Assembly: GCF_040100845.1 (NCBI RefSeq)
Contig: NZ_JAZHSH010000001.1
Location: forward strand, 2,836,501 to 2,900,500
DNA length: 64,000 nt
DNA from: Chengkuizengella sp. SCS-71B
GTDB taxonomy: Bacteria > Bacillota > Bacilli > Paenibacillales > KCTC-33759
Reading direction: 5' to 3'
Positions 28,994-37,625 of the stretch are shown one piece after another. Both the position numbers and the translations under genes were made by a program. Position 1 is the first letter of the stretch. Each line of letters starts with the position of its first letter. A model generated the notes under the pieces. That model saw only the letters and a program-made list of their open reading frames with translations. It searched no databases and was not told the origin of the DNA.

Positions 28994-30154
28994 CTAATGT
29001 GAAGAAATAAACTCAGCAAACACTTCATTCCCGAGCAATATTCCCCTTTTAGTTAATCTAAATCCATTTTGAGTTGATTCCAACAACTGATTACTAATTA
29101 ATTTATTAAGTTGTCTATTAAATATTTGATCCATCGGATGTGAAAATTGTTGAAAGAAATCTTCTTTGTTTACACCTTCCATTAATCGTAATCCAACCAT
29201 CATAAAATCTTCCATTGCTTCTTTTATACTAACACGATGCTCTTCAATTACAGGAAGACCTTGATTAACGGCATCTAAATAATCTTGTACACCTTTTACG
29301 TTGATATACCTTATTCCTTGCAAATAACTATGGGCTCCTGCACCTATACCGTAGTAGCTTTGATTTCTCCAATACATTTTATTATGTTTGCTTTCCAATC
29401 CAGATTTTGCAAAATTACTGATTTCATACTGTTGATACCCAGCCTCATTTAACCTGTTCATAATAAGTAAAAACATATTGAGTTCATCCTCTTCAGCAGG
29501 AAGAGGCAACTTATCCTTTTGATATAGAGAATGAAAAACTGTGTTCTCTTCCACTTTTAAACTGTATATAGAGTAATGTTGTAAATCTAATGATAAGGCT
29601 TGATTTAAGCTTTCTTCCATATTTTCCAACGTTTGATTTGGAAGACCAAACATTAAATCAATAGATAAATTATCAAAACCTACTTCTTTAGCATTTTTTA
29701 TACTTTCAAATACTTCAGAAGCATCATGAATTCTTCCTATATCCTTTAATATGTCATTTTGAAATGACTGAACTCCAAAGCTGATGCGATTCACTCCACC
29801 TGCTTTCATGACTGTTAATTTATCTACATCCGTAGTTCCTGGATTTGCTTCCATCGTAAATTCAAGCTGTTCATGTTGAGTTGGAAAATAGTGATTTACT
29901 AATTGTAAAAAAGTGTTCATTTGTTGAGAGTCTAGTATTGTAGGGGTTCCACCCCCAACAAAAATCGTTTCGATCTGTCCAGGTGGAAACTTCTCAACAG
30001 TAGCTTGTAGTTCTTTTTCCAATGCTTCTAAATATTCATCAATTGGTGGTACTGGTAGTGCGTACGTATTAAAATCACAGTAATAACATTTATGTTTACA
30101 AAAGGGAATATGAATATATACAGCTTTTGCAGCAGATGAATTAAAAGTAGTCAT
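28994..30154 (-). CDS. hemW: Radical-SAM heme chaperone HemW
   Basis: This is the HemN-like protein now regarded as a heme chaperone rather than a coproporphyrinogen dehydrogenase. The CxxxCxxC cluster motif is CKHKCYYC (19-26), and the extra N-terminal cysteine of true HemN is lacking. Also seen are FVGGGTPTIL and RISFGVQSF, then the C-terminal HemN domain with EAMEDFMMVGLRLMEGV. The ATG at 30154 has GAGGG 9 bases upstream; the in-frame TTG at 30160 lies too close to it. It lies downstream of lepA and uppP and upstream of the hrcA operon, the usual Bacillales order except for uppP. Confidence 0.93.
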   Translation of the reverse strand: MTTFNSSAAKAVYIHIPFCKHKCYYCDFNTYALPVPPIDEYLEALEKELQATVEKFPPGQIETIFVGGGTPTILDSQQMNTFLQLVNHYFPTQHEQLEFTMEANPGTTDVDKLTVMKAGGVNRISFGVQSFQNDILKDIGRIHDASEVFESIKNAKEVGFDNLSIDLMFGLPNQTLENMEESLNQALSLDLQHYSIYSLKVEENTVFHSLYQKDKLPLPAEEDELNMFLLIMNRLNEAGYQQYEISNFAKSGLESKHNKMYWRNQSYYGIGAGAHSYLQGIRYINVKGVQDYLDAVNQGLPVIEEHRVSIKEAMEDFMMVGLRLMEGVNKEDFFQQFSHPMDQIFNRQLNKLISNQLLESTQNGFRLTKRGILLGNEVFAEFISSH

Positions 30155-30211
30155 GATCAACTTCCCTCTTTCTTTAGTCGTGTTAGTTGTTCAAGTAGTG
30201 GTTAGTGGTAT

Positions 30212-31024
30212 TTAAAAAAGTAAAACGAAGGTACCAACGATTAAACAATACACTGTAAAAATAATAAGATTACCTCTTTGCATAATACCCATGAACCATT
30301 TCAAAGAAAAATAAGAAGCAATTAATGCACCAAGGAAAGCAAGAGTATAGGGAATGATTCTTGACTCTATTCCGGGTTCGTTGATCATATCCGACATTCC
30401 AAATACCATAACTCCTATACTAATTGGGATGTACAAAAAGAAAGAAAAACGCATCGCCGTCTCTTGCTTCCATCCCCTAGCAAGTGCTGCAACAATAGTT
30501 GCCCCAGAACGACTAATCCCTGGAATTAATGCGATTGCCTGTGCTAAACCTACAATTACAGCATCTAATAAAGTAATATTCTGATCGTTTTTTTTGCCTC
30601 TTAAGTTTCTGATAAACCACAAGGCTATACCTGTAATGATTAATGCGGCACCTATAATTTTTACATCATTTTCATTAAATGTCCCTGAAATGAAGTCTTC
30701 TAAAGTGATTCCTAATATGGCAGCGGGGATAGTGGCAATCACTAAATAAACAACAAACATAAAATCTTTTTTATATTTGATGTCCTTCGTTTGTATAAAT
30801 TTCAAGCTATGTTTTGTTATATGAATCAAATCTGATCTATAAATAAGGAGTACAGCAAGCAAAGAAGCAAAATTTACTAATATTTCAAAACTTAATCCTT
30901 CAACTTCTATTCCAAACCAGTGTCGTGCCAATAAAACATGCCCACTAGAAGAAACAGGGATAGGTTCAGTAAAACCTTGTAAAACACCTAAAAACATATA
31001 TTTGACTAATTCCCAAATATCCAT
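30212..31024 (-). CDS. uppP: Undecaprenyl-diphosphatase (BacA family)
   Basis: This membrane phosphatase recycles undecaprenyl pyrophosphate, the lipid carrier for cell-wall synthesis, and confers bacitracin tolerance. The 270-residue protein has several membrane spans and both catalytic motifs: EPIPVSSSGH (20-29) and the PGISRSGAT block. GGAGAGG precedes the ATG. Its insertion between lepA and hemW is not the Bacillus subtilis arrangement. A lepA terminator at 31063-31090 separates it from lepA, so it has its own promoter or depends on read-through. Confidence 0.95.
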   Translation of the reverse strand: MDIWELVKYMFLGVLQGFTEPIPVSSSGHVLLARHWFGIEVEGLSFEILVNFASLLAVLLIYRSDLIHITKHSLKFIQTKDIKYKKDFMFVVYLVIATIPAAILGITLEDFISGTFNENDVKIIGAALIITGIALWFIRNLRGKKNDQNITLLDAVIVGLAQAIALIPGISRSGATIVAALARGWKQETAMRFSFFLYIPISIGVMVFGMSDMINEPGIESRIIPYTLAFLGALIASYFSLKWFMGIMQRGNLIIFTVYCLIVGTFVLLF

Positions 31025-31062
31025 ATAGACCTCTCCAATATTATCAATGCTCGTTCATCCAA

Positions 31063-31090
31063 TTAAAAGACCGAGAGCATTTTCTCGGCC
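31063..31090 (-). terminator. Terminator after lepA
   Basis: A 6-bp GC-rich stem (CCGAGA with TCTCGG, 31071-31087) is followed on the minus strand by TCTTTT. Confidence 0.75.
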
Positions 31091-31123
31091 TTCGGTTTAT
31101 CATTATCACCGTTTCAGGTTAAG

Positions 31124-32938
31124 TCATTCATCCAACTTTAGAACAGACATAAATGCTTCTTGTGGTACTTCAACATTTCCCACTTGTTTCATTCGTTTTT
31201 TACCTTCTTTTTGTTTTTCAAGAAGTTTTCTTTTTCTTGAAATGTCACCGCCATAACATTTAGCTAGTACGTTTTTACGCATCGCTTTTACCGTTTCACG
31301 CGCTATAATTTTTTGACCGATAGCTGCTTGAATAGGCACCTCAAACATTTGACGAGGAATCAGATCCTTTAATTTACCGCATATTGCACGTCCCCTGTAA
31401 AAAGCTTTGTCTCTATGGACAATAAATGACAGGGCATCCACCTGTTCACTGTTTAACAGAATATCCATTTTTACTAATTTTGATTTTTTATAATCAGAAA
31501 CCTCATAATCAAATGAAGCATAACCTTTTGTACTGGATTTCAAAATATCAAAAAAGTCATAAACAACCTCAGAGAGTGGAATATCATAAATAACCTGTAC
31601 TCGATTCGTGTCTAAGTATTCCATGTTGATAAAGTCGCCACGTTTATTTTGGCAAAGGTCCATTACAGCCCCCACAAAGTCATTTGGTACAATGATTGAA
31701 GCTTTCACATAAGGTTCTTCAATATAATCGACTTTTTGCTGATCTGGCATGTTAGAAGGGTTGTCAATTTCAATCATTTCCCCGTTTGTTTGCGTCACTC
31801 TAAAAATAACACTTGGTGCTGTTGTGATTAATGGAATGTTAAACTCACGTTCTATACGCTCTTGAATGATTTCCATATGAAGCAAACCTAAAAATCCACA
31901 ACGGAATCCAAATCCTAATGCACTGGAGGTCTCAGGTTCATATTTTAAAGATGCATCATTCAATTCTAACTTTTCTAAAGCTTCCCTAAGATCATTATAA
32001 TCAGCTGTATCAATCGGATACAATCCACAATACACCATAGGGTTAATTTTTCTATAACCTGGCAATGCTTCTTGTGCAGGATTCATTGCATCAGTAACTG
32101 TATCCCCTACCCTAGTGTCTTTTACATTTTTGATACCTGCTACAATAAAACCAACATCACCAACTTGCAGCTCATCTACGATAGACATGTTAGGTTTAAA
32201 AGCTCCTACTTCTATGACCTCAAATGTTTTATCCGTGGCCATCATTTTTACCTTAGATCCCGATTTAATGGATCCATCAATAACACGAACATATACAATA
32301 ACACCTTTATATGCATCGTAATGTGAATCAAAAATCAATGCTTTTAATGGATTGTTAGCATCCCCTGATGGTGCTGGAACTTTGGTTACTACCTGTTCAA
32401 GAATATCTTCAATTCCTATGCCTGCTTTTGCTGAAGCTAAAACAGCATCACTTGCGTCTAAACCAATTACATCTTCAACTTCTTGCTTTACCCTTTCTGG
32501 TTCAGCGCTTGGTAAATCAATTTTATTGATAACTGGTAAAATTTCTAAATTATTGTCCAAAGCCAAGTACACGTTAGCTAGAGTTTGAGCTTCCGTGCCC
32601 TGTGCTGCATCTACTACGAGCAAAGCTCCTTCACAAGCCGCTAAACTACGAGAAACCTCATATGTAAAGTCGACATGTCCTGGAGTATCAATTAAGTTAA
32701 GAATATATTCTTGACCATCCTTTGCTTTATAGTTTAAACGTACAGCCTGTAATTTTATTGTAATGCCGCGTTCCCTCTCCAAATCCATCTTGTCCAAAAC
32801 TTGATCTTGCATTTCTCTTGAAGTTAACGCGCCTGTAAATTCTAAAATTCGATCTGCTAAAGTAGATTTTCCATGATCGATGTGTGCTATAATTGAAAAA
32901 TTCCGAATACGACTTTGTCTTTCATGTACGTCTGTCAT
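31124..32938 (-). CDS. lepA: Elongation factor 4 (LepA)
   Basis: LepA is a translational GTPase linked to ribosome back-translocation and 30S biogenesis. The 604-residue protein has the G domain with AHIDHGKST (18-26), DTPGHVDF and NKIDLP, domains II to IV, and the LepA-specific C-terminal domain ending [12 protein letters not shown]. Upstream yqxA and spoIIP are on the same strand, matching the conserved gpr-spoIIP-yqxA-lepA order. Confidence 0.97.
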   Translation of the reverse strand: MTDVHERQSRIRNFSIIAHIDHGKSTLADRILEFTGALTSREMQDQVLDKMDLERERGITIKLQAVRLNYKAKDGQEYILNLIDTPGHVDFTYEVSRSLAACEGALLVVDAAQGTEAQTLANVYLALDNNLEILPVINKIDLPSAEPERVKQEVEDVIGLDASDAVLASAKAGIGIEDILEQVVTKVPAPSGDANNPLKALIFDSHYDAYKGVIVYVRVIDGSIKSGSKVKMMATDKTFEVIEVGAFKPNMSIVDELQVGDVGFIVAGIKNVKDTRVGDTVTDAMNPAQEALPGYRKINPMVYCGLYPIDTADYNDLREALEKLELNDASLKYEPETSSALGFGFRCGFLGLLHMEIIQERIEREFNIPLITTAPSVIFRVTQTNGEMIEIDNPSNMPDQQKVDYIEEPYVKASIIVPNDFVGAVMDLCQNKRGDFINMEYLDTNRVQVIYDIPLSEVVYDFFDILKSSTKGYASFDYEVSDYKKSKLVKMDILLNSEQVDALSFIVHRDKAFYRGRAICGKLKDLIPRQMFEVPIQAAIGQKIIARETVKAMRKNVLAKCYGGDISRKRKLLEKQKEGKKRMKQVGNVEVPQEAFMSVLKLDE

Positions 32939-33026
32939 GCTAAACCCCCATAAATTACTTGCAAATATACATTCCCTTTATTATACCACAAGTGTATGTA
33001 AAGTGAACATTGCTTACAATTGAAGG

Positions 33027-33359
33027 TTAGGAAAATAACGCATGAAATACAGAGACAATGATTTCAACACCCTTATGTGCAGTAGATTGGAGAACGTTTC
33101 CTATTTTAATACTTAATCCAGAAGAGTCTTTCGTTGGAGTGGTCAAACTTAATTTTGGAGAATCTTCTACAGGTGGGATCAAATCATCAGTTTTTTGTTT
33201 TTCTGATTGGATTTCATTAGATGTTGAATCTTCTTCTGTCACTGTCTCCAAGGGACCATGAATATCTTCAATACCTTGCTTAGCAAGTTCAACACCAAAA
33301 AAAACACAAAAACTAACAATAAAAAACAAAATTAATAATTGAACACTAAATCGAACCAT
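33027..33359 (-). CDS. yqxA: YqxA family membrane protein
   Basis: A 110-residue protein with one N-terminal membrane segment (about 7-27, LLILFFIVSFCVFFGVELA) and a variable, acidic outside part. Position between spoIIP and lepA and the start MVRFSVQLLILFFIVSF match YqxA (DUF3679) of Bacillus. Family function is unknown, but linkage to spoIIP suggests a sporulation role. It starts 4 bases after the spoIIP stop. Confidence 0.8.
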   Translation of the reverse strand: MVRFSVQLLILFFIVSFCVFFGVELAKQGIEDIHGPLETVTEEDSTSNEIQSEKQKTDDLIPPVEDSPKLSLTTPTKDSSGLSIKIGNVLQSTAHKGVEIIVSVFHALFS

Positions 33360-33363
33360 AACA

Positions 33364-34590
33364 TTAACCTCCCACTCCAGTATCTACCTTCTCAGCCTCC
33401 CAAACGACATCTGATAAAACTTTTGCTAAAAGATCGATTGTCCGATTTGATTCCTCAATCGTATTTTCAACGCCTCCAACTTCAATAACAATACTATTTG
33501 GAGAAAAAGACTGATTATATTCCCCGTTACCATCAGTACTTGACTTTGACCAAATACCTCGAGATATACCTGGATATTGTGTTTCCATTGCATCATGAAT
33601 CTTGGTGGCAAATGCTTCATTTGCTCTCCAATTTGGATTACTTGCTCCGATAATGAAATAAAATTTAGCATAATTTACTCCATCAATATTGATAGTTGTT
33701 ACTTCTCTCCCTTGGCTGTCTCGATGAATATCTATAAAATAATTAAATGTAGGATTAACAGCAAATGCTTCTTCTACTGTTTTTAAAGAATATTTATATG
33801 AGAAATTCCAATTATATCCCTCTACACTCTCTTCATAATCTCTATCTGAACTAACTGCCACAATTCCTAAATTCTTTAAAGATTTTTCTAATCGTTTACC
33901 TAAGGCTGTTACATTAGTCTCCCCATCGTAAACTTGACCTGATTCTGGCAACCAAGATTCTCTATTATGTGAATGGTATATAAAAACAAGAGGGTTTCCA
34001 TTCGCTGCAACTTTATCTGATTGTTTCTCACTAAATCCAGACTTTTGCTCGTCTTCTCCTACATTTAATTCATCATCACTTGAGCCTGATTCAATGGTTT
34101 GTTCGTCCTCTTGGGGTTGGGTTTCTATAATTGGATCTATTTTTTGAGGATTGTTATCATTGTTTGCTTTAAAATCAAAATGAGTCGGGGGTAAGTCAAG
34201 TGGTTCAACTATATCATCTTTATCTGATCCCCCTCGAAGTAAAACTACTTTTTCTAATGCAAGGCCTGGAACTTCACTTGCAAGCAAACTTTTAGGATCA
34301 TTTGGATTAATACTTGTTACGTATCTAAATAAAAAATTTAGAACATTTTTTTGAGAAAATGTAGTGCTGTTTAACCCACTTTTCATTTGTGGTATTTCTA
34401 CTGCCATCATATCTACAAAAAATTGACTTGATACTGAAGTACCTAACCCCTGCATTGAGACGATAGGAGATGTAACCATTTTTGATTGAGTATAACTTCC
34501 AATGGAAAGCATCAGAAACATAGTAAGCGTACCTAAAGATAAAGTAATAAAAACTCTTAACATCACCCCAAAAATAGTAGATTGGTTCAT
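33364..34590 (-). CDS. spoIIP: Stage II sporulation protein P, amidase/endopeptidase
   Basis: SpoIIP is the cell-wall hydrolase of the SpoIID-SpoIIM-SpoIIP machine, which drives engulfment of the forespore. The 408-residue protein has an N-terminal membrane anchor (about 12-30), a variable acidic linker (about 150-190), and the catalytic domain with VFIYHSHNRESWLP, FIDIHRDSQG and IVIEVGGVENT. The His and Glu residues are those of the zinc amidase. A good GGAGGAG site precedes the ATG. It is followed by yqxA and lepA as usual. A sigma-E type promoter is expected, but I could not place one convincingly. Confidence 0.95.
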   Translation of the reverse strand: MNQSTIFGVMLRVFITLSLGTLTMFLMLSIGSYTQSKMVTSPIVSMQGLGTSVSSQFFVDMMAVEIPQMKSGLNSTTFSQKNVLNFLFRYVTSINPNDPKSLLASEVPGLALEKVVLLRGGSDKDDIVEPLDLPPTHFDFKANNDNNPQKIDPIIETQPQEDEQTIESGSSDDELNVGEDEQKSGFSEKQSDKVAANGNPLVFIYHSHNRESWLPESGQVYDGETNVTALGKRLEKSLKNLGIVAVSSDRDYEESVEGYNWNFSYKYSLKTVEEAFAVNPTFNYFIDIHRDSQGREVTTINIDGVNYAKFYFIIGASNPNWRANEAFATKIHDAMETQYPGISRGIWSKSSTDGNGEYNQSFSPNSIVIEVGGVENTIEESNRTIDLLAKVLSDVVWEAEKVDTGVGG

Positions 34591-34751
34591 AAACTCTCCT
34601 CCAAAGCAGCATGTCTTATTTGAATCTATTTATTTATAATCTATGAATTTGAAAAAAAGATAGAACCTATATTTTTTGAAAAGTACTAGGATTTAATATT
34701 CTAGAATCAACTTCACTTTTTGGGTGTTTTAAAATTTTGTGATTTATATTG

Positions 34752-34780
34752 TGAAAACAAAAGCTCCTATCGGAGCTTCT
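34752..34780 (-). terminator. Terminator after first SHAEG repeat gene
   Basis: AAGCTCC, TATC, GGAGCTT (34761-34778) is followed by TTGTTTT on the minus strand. A very similar hairpin without a matching gene occurs at 40621-40646. Confidence 0.85.
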
Positions 34781-34800
34781 CATAGAAGTAATCTTAGATG

Positions 34801-37425
34801 TTATTTTACAATAATTAAAATTTGGTCTTCATCTGTTCTTTCTAAAACTCGATAACCACTTTGAGCTCTTGTTGCAATACCTTCAGCGTTAGTTTTGCAA
34901 TATCCATCTACTTCGCATGTCCCATCGTCCCTTACCAATAATTGACCAGTTAATCCAACAGCTACCCACTCTGGTCTATCTGCTCTTGGAACATACTGTT
35001 TATCAGGATCATATTCTGGATTTAACTTTTGTCTTTTTTCAATTCGCTCAGGTGAAATGATGTTATCTTTCTCATCTCTTTCCTCTGGAATCGTGACCTC
35101 TTCATATAACACCTGACCCCATTTATCCGTAAGATATCGCTTATTCCATTCATAACCGGAACCTCCTAAAACAGCCGGAACAGCACTTGTTACGCCTAAA
35201 ATATAATTATCTCCATCTGTAGCTTTCCTTATTTTCTTCCCTTTTGTTGTAACAAAGTATCCATAATCAATGGGTTTGCCATCCAACGTTTCAAACAATT
35301 CAGCGAAATCACAACCTCTGCCTGAAGTAATTTTGCCTGCAAAACAAGCATCTCCTGTGTTCCCGTTAATTAGAGCCATTAAGGTATCGTTGACTAGATG
35401 CCACGAGTTATCTTCAACCGCTTGACCTGATCTTCCCATTATATGCGCATTCACTCTATTATTTGTATCTGTACCGTTTCCTTCGGCGTGGGAGCATTCA
35501 CCTGAAGCAATCGTGTTACAACCTTCAGCGTGGGAGGCAAAGCCTTCGGCTCTCGTATTGCTTCCTTCGGCGTGAGAGCAATCTTCTAAAGCTACGGTAT
35601 TGCAACCTTCAGCATGGGAGGCTTCACCAATGGCTTGTGTGTCTAATCCTTCGGCATGGGAAGCATCTCCTTCGGCGGTTGTTCCCTCTCCTTCGGCATG
35701 AGAGGCGAAACCTTCTGCTGTCGTTATATTTCCTTCCGCATGGGAACCAGTTGAACTCGCTTCGGTTTGAAAACCTTCAGCATGAGAAGCAGACCCTTCC
35801 GCTATTGTATTGCTTCCTTCAGCGTGAGAACAATTTTCTATGGCTACCGTATTACAACCTTCCGCATGGGAAGCTTCACCAATCGCTTCAGTGTCTAATC
35901 CTTCGGCATGACTACTCATCCCCCTACTTACTGAAAAGTTACCTTCAGCATGAGACTGTGCACCAATGGTAGTTGTAAGGGCTCCTTCAGCATGGGAGTG
36001 TAAACCATTCGTTGTTGTTCGAAATCCTTCGGCATGGGATGCTTCTCCTCGAGCTCTTGTATCATCTCCTTCGGCGTGAGACATCCTACCTATACTGAAT
36101 GAAAGATTCCCTTCCGCATGAGACGCAAAACCTTCGGTAGTCGTAAAATGTCCTTCGGCATGGGAGTCTATACCATTCGCTCGTGTTCGAAATCCTTCGG
36201 CATGAGAGGAGAATCCTTCTGCTGTTGTATCAATACCTTCGGCATGAGAACTATTTCCCAATGCTTCTGTTCTATTTCCTTCGGCATGAGAGTTTTCACC
36301 AGAGGCAGTTGTATTTTCTCCCTCTGCATGCGCATTAATACGCGTTGCCATCGTTCCACTTCCTTCGGCATGGGACGCTAACCCTATGGCTTCAGTGTCT
36401 AATCCTTCGGCATGAGAACTATCACCTAACGCCATCGTTCCATCTCCTTCGGAATGAGAATTATCTCCTTGGGCAAGCGTTAAAAACCCTTCGGCATGGG
36501 AAGAGTCACCAATAGCTTGCGTGTTACTACCCTCCGCATGAGAGCTAGCTCCTTCCGCTCTTGTTACTTCTCCTTCCGTATGAGATTGATTACCAAGGGC
36601 TCGCGTTATAAATCCTTCAGCATGAGCGAACGACGCTAGTGTTCTGCAACCTGTCCCTTCGGCATGAGATCTATCACCTTCCGCGACTGTAAAAGCCCCC
36701 TCAGCATGGGAACATTCACCAAGAGCCATGGTCCCACATGCTTCTGCATGAGCTGCAAATCCCGAAGCGATTGATTCAGAACCTTCTGCATGCGCGTTTT
36801 CTCCATCAGCCTGTGTGATATATCCTTCCGCATGACTGTTCAACCCTCTGGCAAGAGAACCTAATCCCTCCGCAGTAGAATTATCCCCTTGCGCTACGGT
36901 ATCTCTGTTTTGAGCATGTGCATAATCTCCACTCGATGTGGTATTTCTTCCTTCCGAGTGGGAAGCTTCCCCTTCTGCCTTTGTTTTAGTTCCCTCTGCA
37001 TGAGAGGATTCTCCAGCCGCAGTTGTACAATCTCCTTCGGCATGGGATTGTAACCCCTTCGCTTTTGAGCTTGCTCCTTCCGCATGGGAAGCTGTTCCAA
37101 TCGCTTGAGTTCCTTCTCCTTCGGCATGGGAATTATCACCTTGTGCTACGGTGTCGTTTCCTTCCGAATGAGAAGAATCGCCACTGGATGTGGTATTTCT
37201 TCCTTCTGTGTGGGAAGCATCACCACTCGCCATTGTGCTTCTGCCCTCAGAGTGTGAAGCATCTCCGCTTGACATTGTATCTCTTCCCTCGGAATGAGAA
37301 TTCTCTCCGCTTGATCTCGTACTTCTCCCTTCGGCAAGAGAGTTGTCTCCACTCGCTACCGTATTTCTACCTAATGCTGTGGCACAATCCCCCGTTACTT
37401 CACGGTTGCAACTTTGTCTATCCAT
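34801..37425 (-). CDS. Giant 14-residue-repeat fibre-like protein with C-terminal peptidase-G2-type domain (copy 1)
   Basis: This 874-residue protein starts at the ATG (MDRQSCNREVTGDC) 8 bases after AGGATG; the in-frame GTG at 37434 overlaps that site. After a degenerate cap unit come 45 repeats in perfect 14-residue register (about residues 26-655), consensus GxxSHAEGxxTxAx. This is like the YadA/Hep_Hag left-handed beta-roll head of trimeric adhesins. The C-terminal 215 residues hold GNTGDACFAGKITSGRGCD, AELFETLDG and WVAVGLTGQLLVRDDGTC, matching the peptidase-G2 (intramolecular chaperone autoproteolytic) domain known from phage appendages. No signal peptide or membrane segment is seen. The setting between spoIIP and gpr suggests a spore-surface fibre (inference). 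Confidence 0.85.
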   Translation of the reverse strand: MDRQSCNREVTGDCATALGRNTVASGDNSLAEGRSTRSSGENSHSEGRDTMSSGDASHSEGRSTMASGDASHTEGRNTTSSGDSSHSEGNDTVAQGDNSHAEGEGTQAIGTASHAEGASSKAKGLQSHAEGDCTTAAGESSHAEGTKTKAEGEASHSEGRNTTSSGDYAHAQNRDTVAQGDNSTAEGLGSLARGLNSHAEGYITQADGENAHAEGSESIASGFAAHAEACGTMALGECSHAEGAFTVAEGDRSHAEGTGCRTLASFAHAEGFITRALGNQSHTEGEVTRAEGASSHAEGSNTQAIGDSSHAEGFLTLAQGDNSHSEGDGTMALGDSSHAEGLDTEAIGLASHAEGSGTMATRINAHAEGENTTASGENSHAEGNRTEALGNSSHAEGIDTTAEGFSSHAEGFRTRANGIDSHAEGHFTTTEGFASHAEGNLSFSIGRMSHAEGDDTRARGEASHAEGFRTTTNGLHSHAEGALTTTIGAQSHAEGNFSVSRGMSSHAEGLDTEAIGEASHAEGCNTVAIENCSHAEGSNTIAEGSASHAEGFQTEASSTGSHAEGNITTAEGFASHAEGEGTTAEGDASHAEGLDTQAIGEASHAEGCNTVALEDCSHAEGSNTRAEGFASHAEGCNTIASGECSHAEGNGTDTNNRVNAHIMGRSGQAVEDNSWHLVNDTLMALINGNTGDACFAGKITSGRGCDFAELFETLDGKPIDYGYFVTTKGKKIRKATDGDNYILGVTSAVPAVLGGSGYEWNKRYLTDKWGQVLYEEVTIPEERDEKDNIISPERIEKRQKLNPEYDPDKQYVPRADRPEWVAVGLTGQLLVRDDGTCEVDGYCKTNAEGIATRAQSGYRVLERTDEDQILIIVK
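35461..37350 (-). repeat. 45-unit array of 42-bp coding repeats (copy 1)
   Basis: Each 42-bp unit encodes one GxxSHAEGxxTxAx rung. The units vary, and the codons for SHAEG are the most uniform. Unit 11 (AHAQN) and unit 12 (STAEG) are the main deviants; both are also atypical at the same positions in copy 2. Confidence 0.9.
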
Positions 37426-37553
37426 GTATATCACATCCTATATTTTATTATAAAATCATAGTTAAATGACCCTATCACAAAATATGAAGTCATTAGCCTA
37501 AACGAGTGGGTGATGACCTACACTCTATGTAAAAAGGCTTCTGCCTATGGAAA
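37426..37553 (-). promoter_or_regulatory. Duplicated upstream block, copy 1, with inverted repeat
   Basis: These bases are nearly identical to 40461-40588 before the second repeat gene. The block contains the imperfect inverted repeat GAGTG-GGTGATGACCTA-CACTC (37504-37525), 79 bases from the start codon in both copies. Conservation of a non-coding stretch suggests that promoter and operator were duplicated together. I cannot assign a sigma factor with confidence. Confidence 0.55.
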
Positions 37554-37565
37554 TTGATTTTCCCA

Positions 37566-37592
37566 ACAAAAAAGCGCTATGTCAGCGCCCTT
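37566..37592 (-). terminator. Terminator after second SHAEG repeat gene
   Basis: GCGCT, five bases, AGCGC (37574-37588) is followed by TTTTTT on the minus strand. Confidence 0.85.
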
Positions 37593-37625
37593 CTGTTCAA
37601 CGTTTAATCATAAAATTTGATTTAG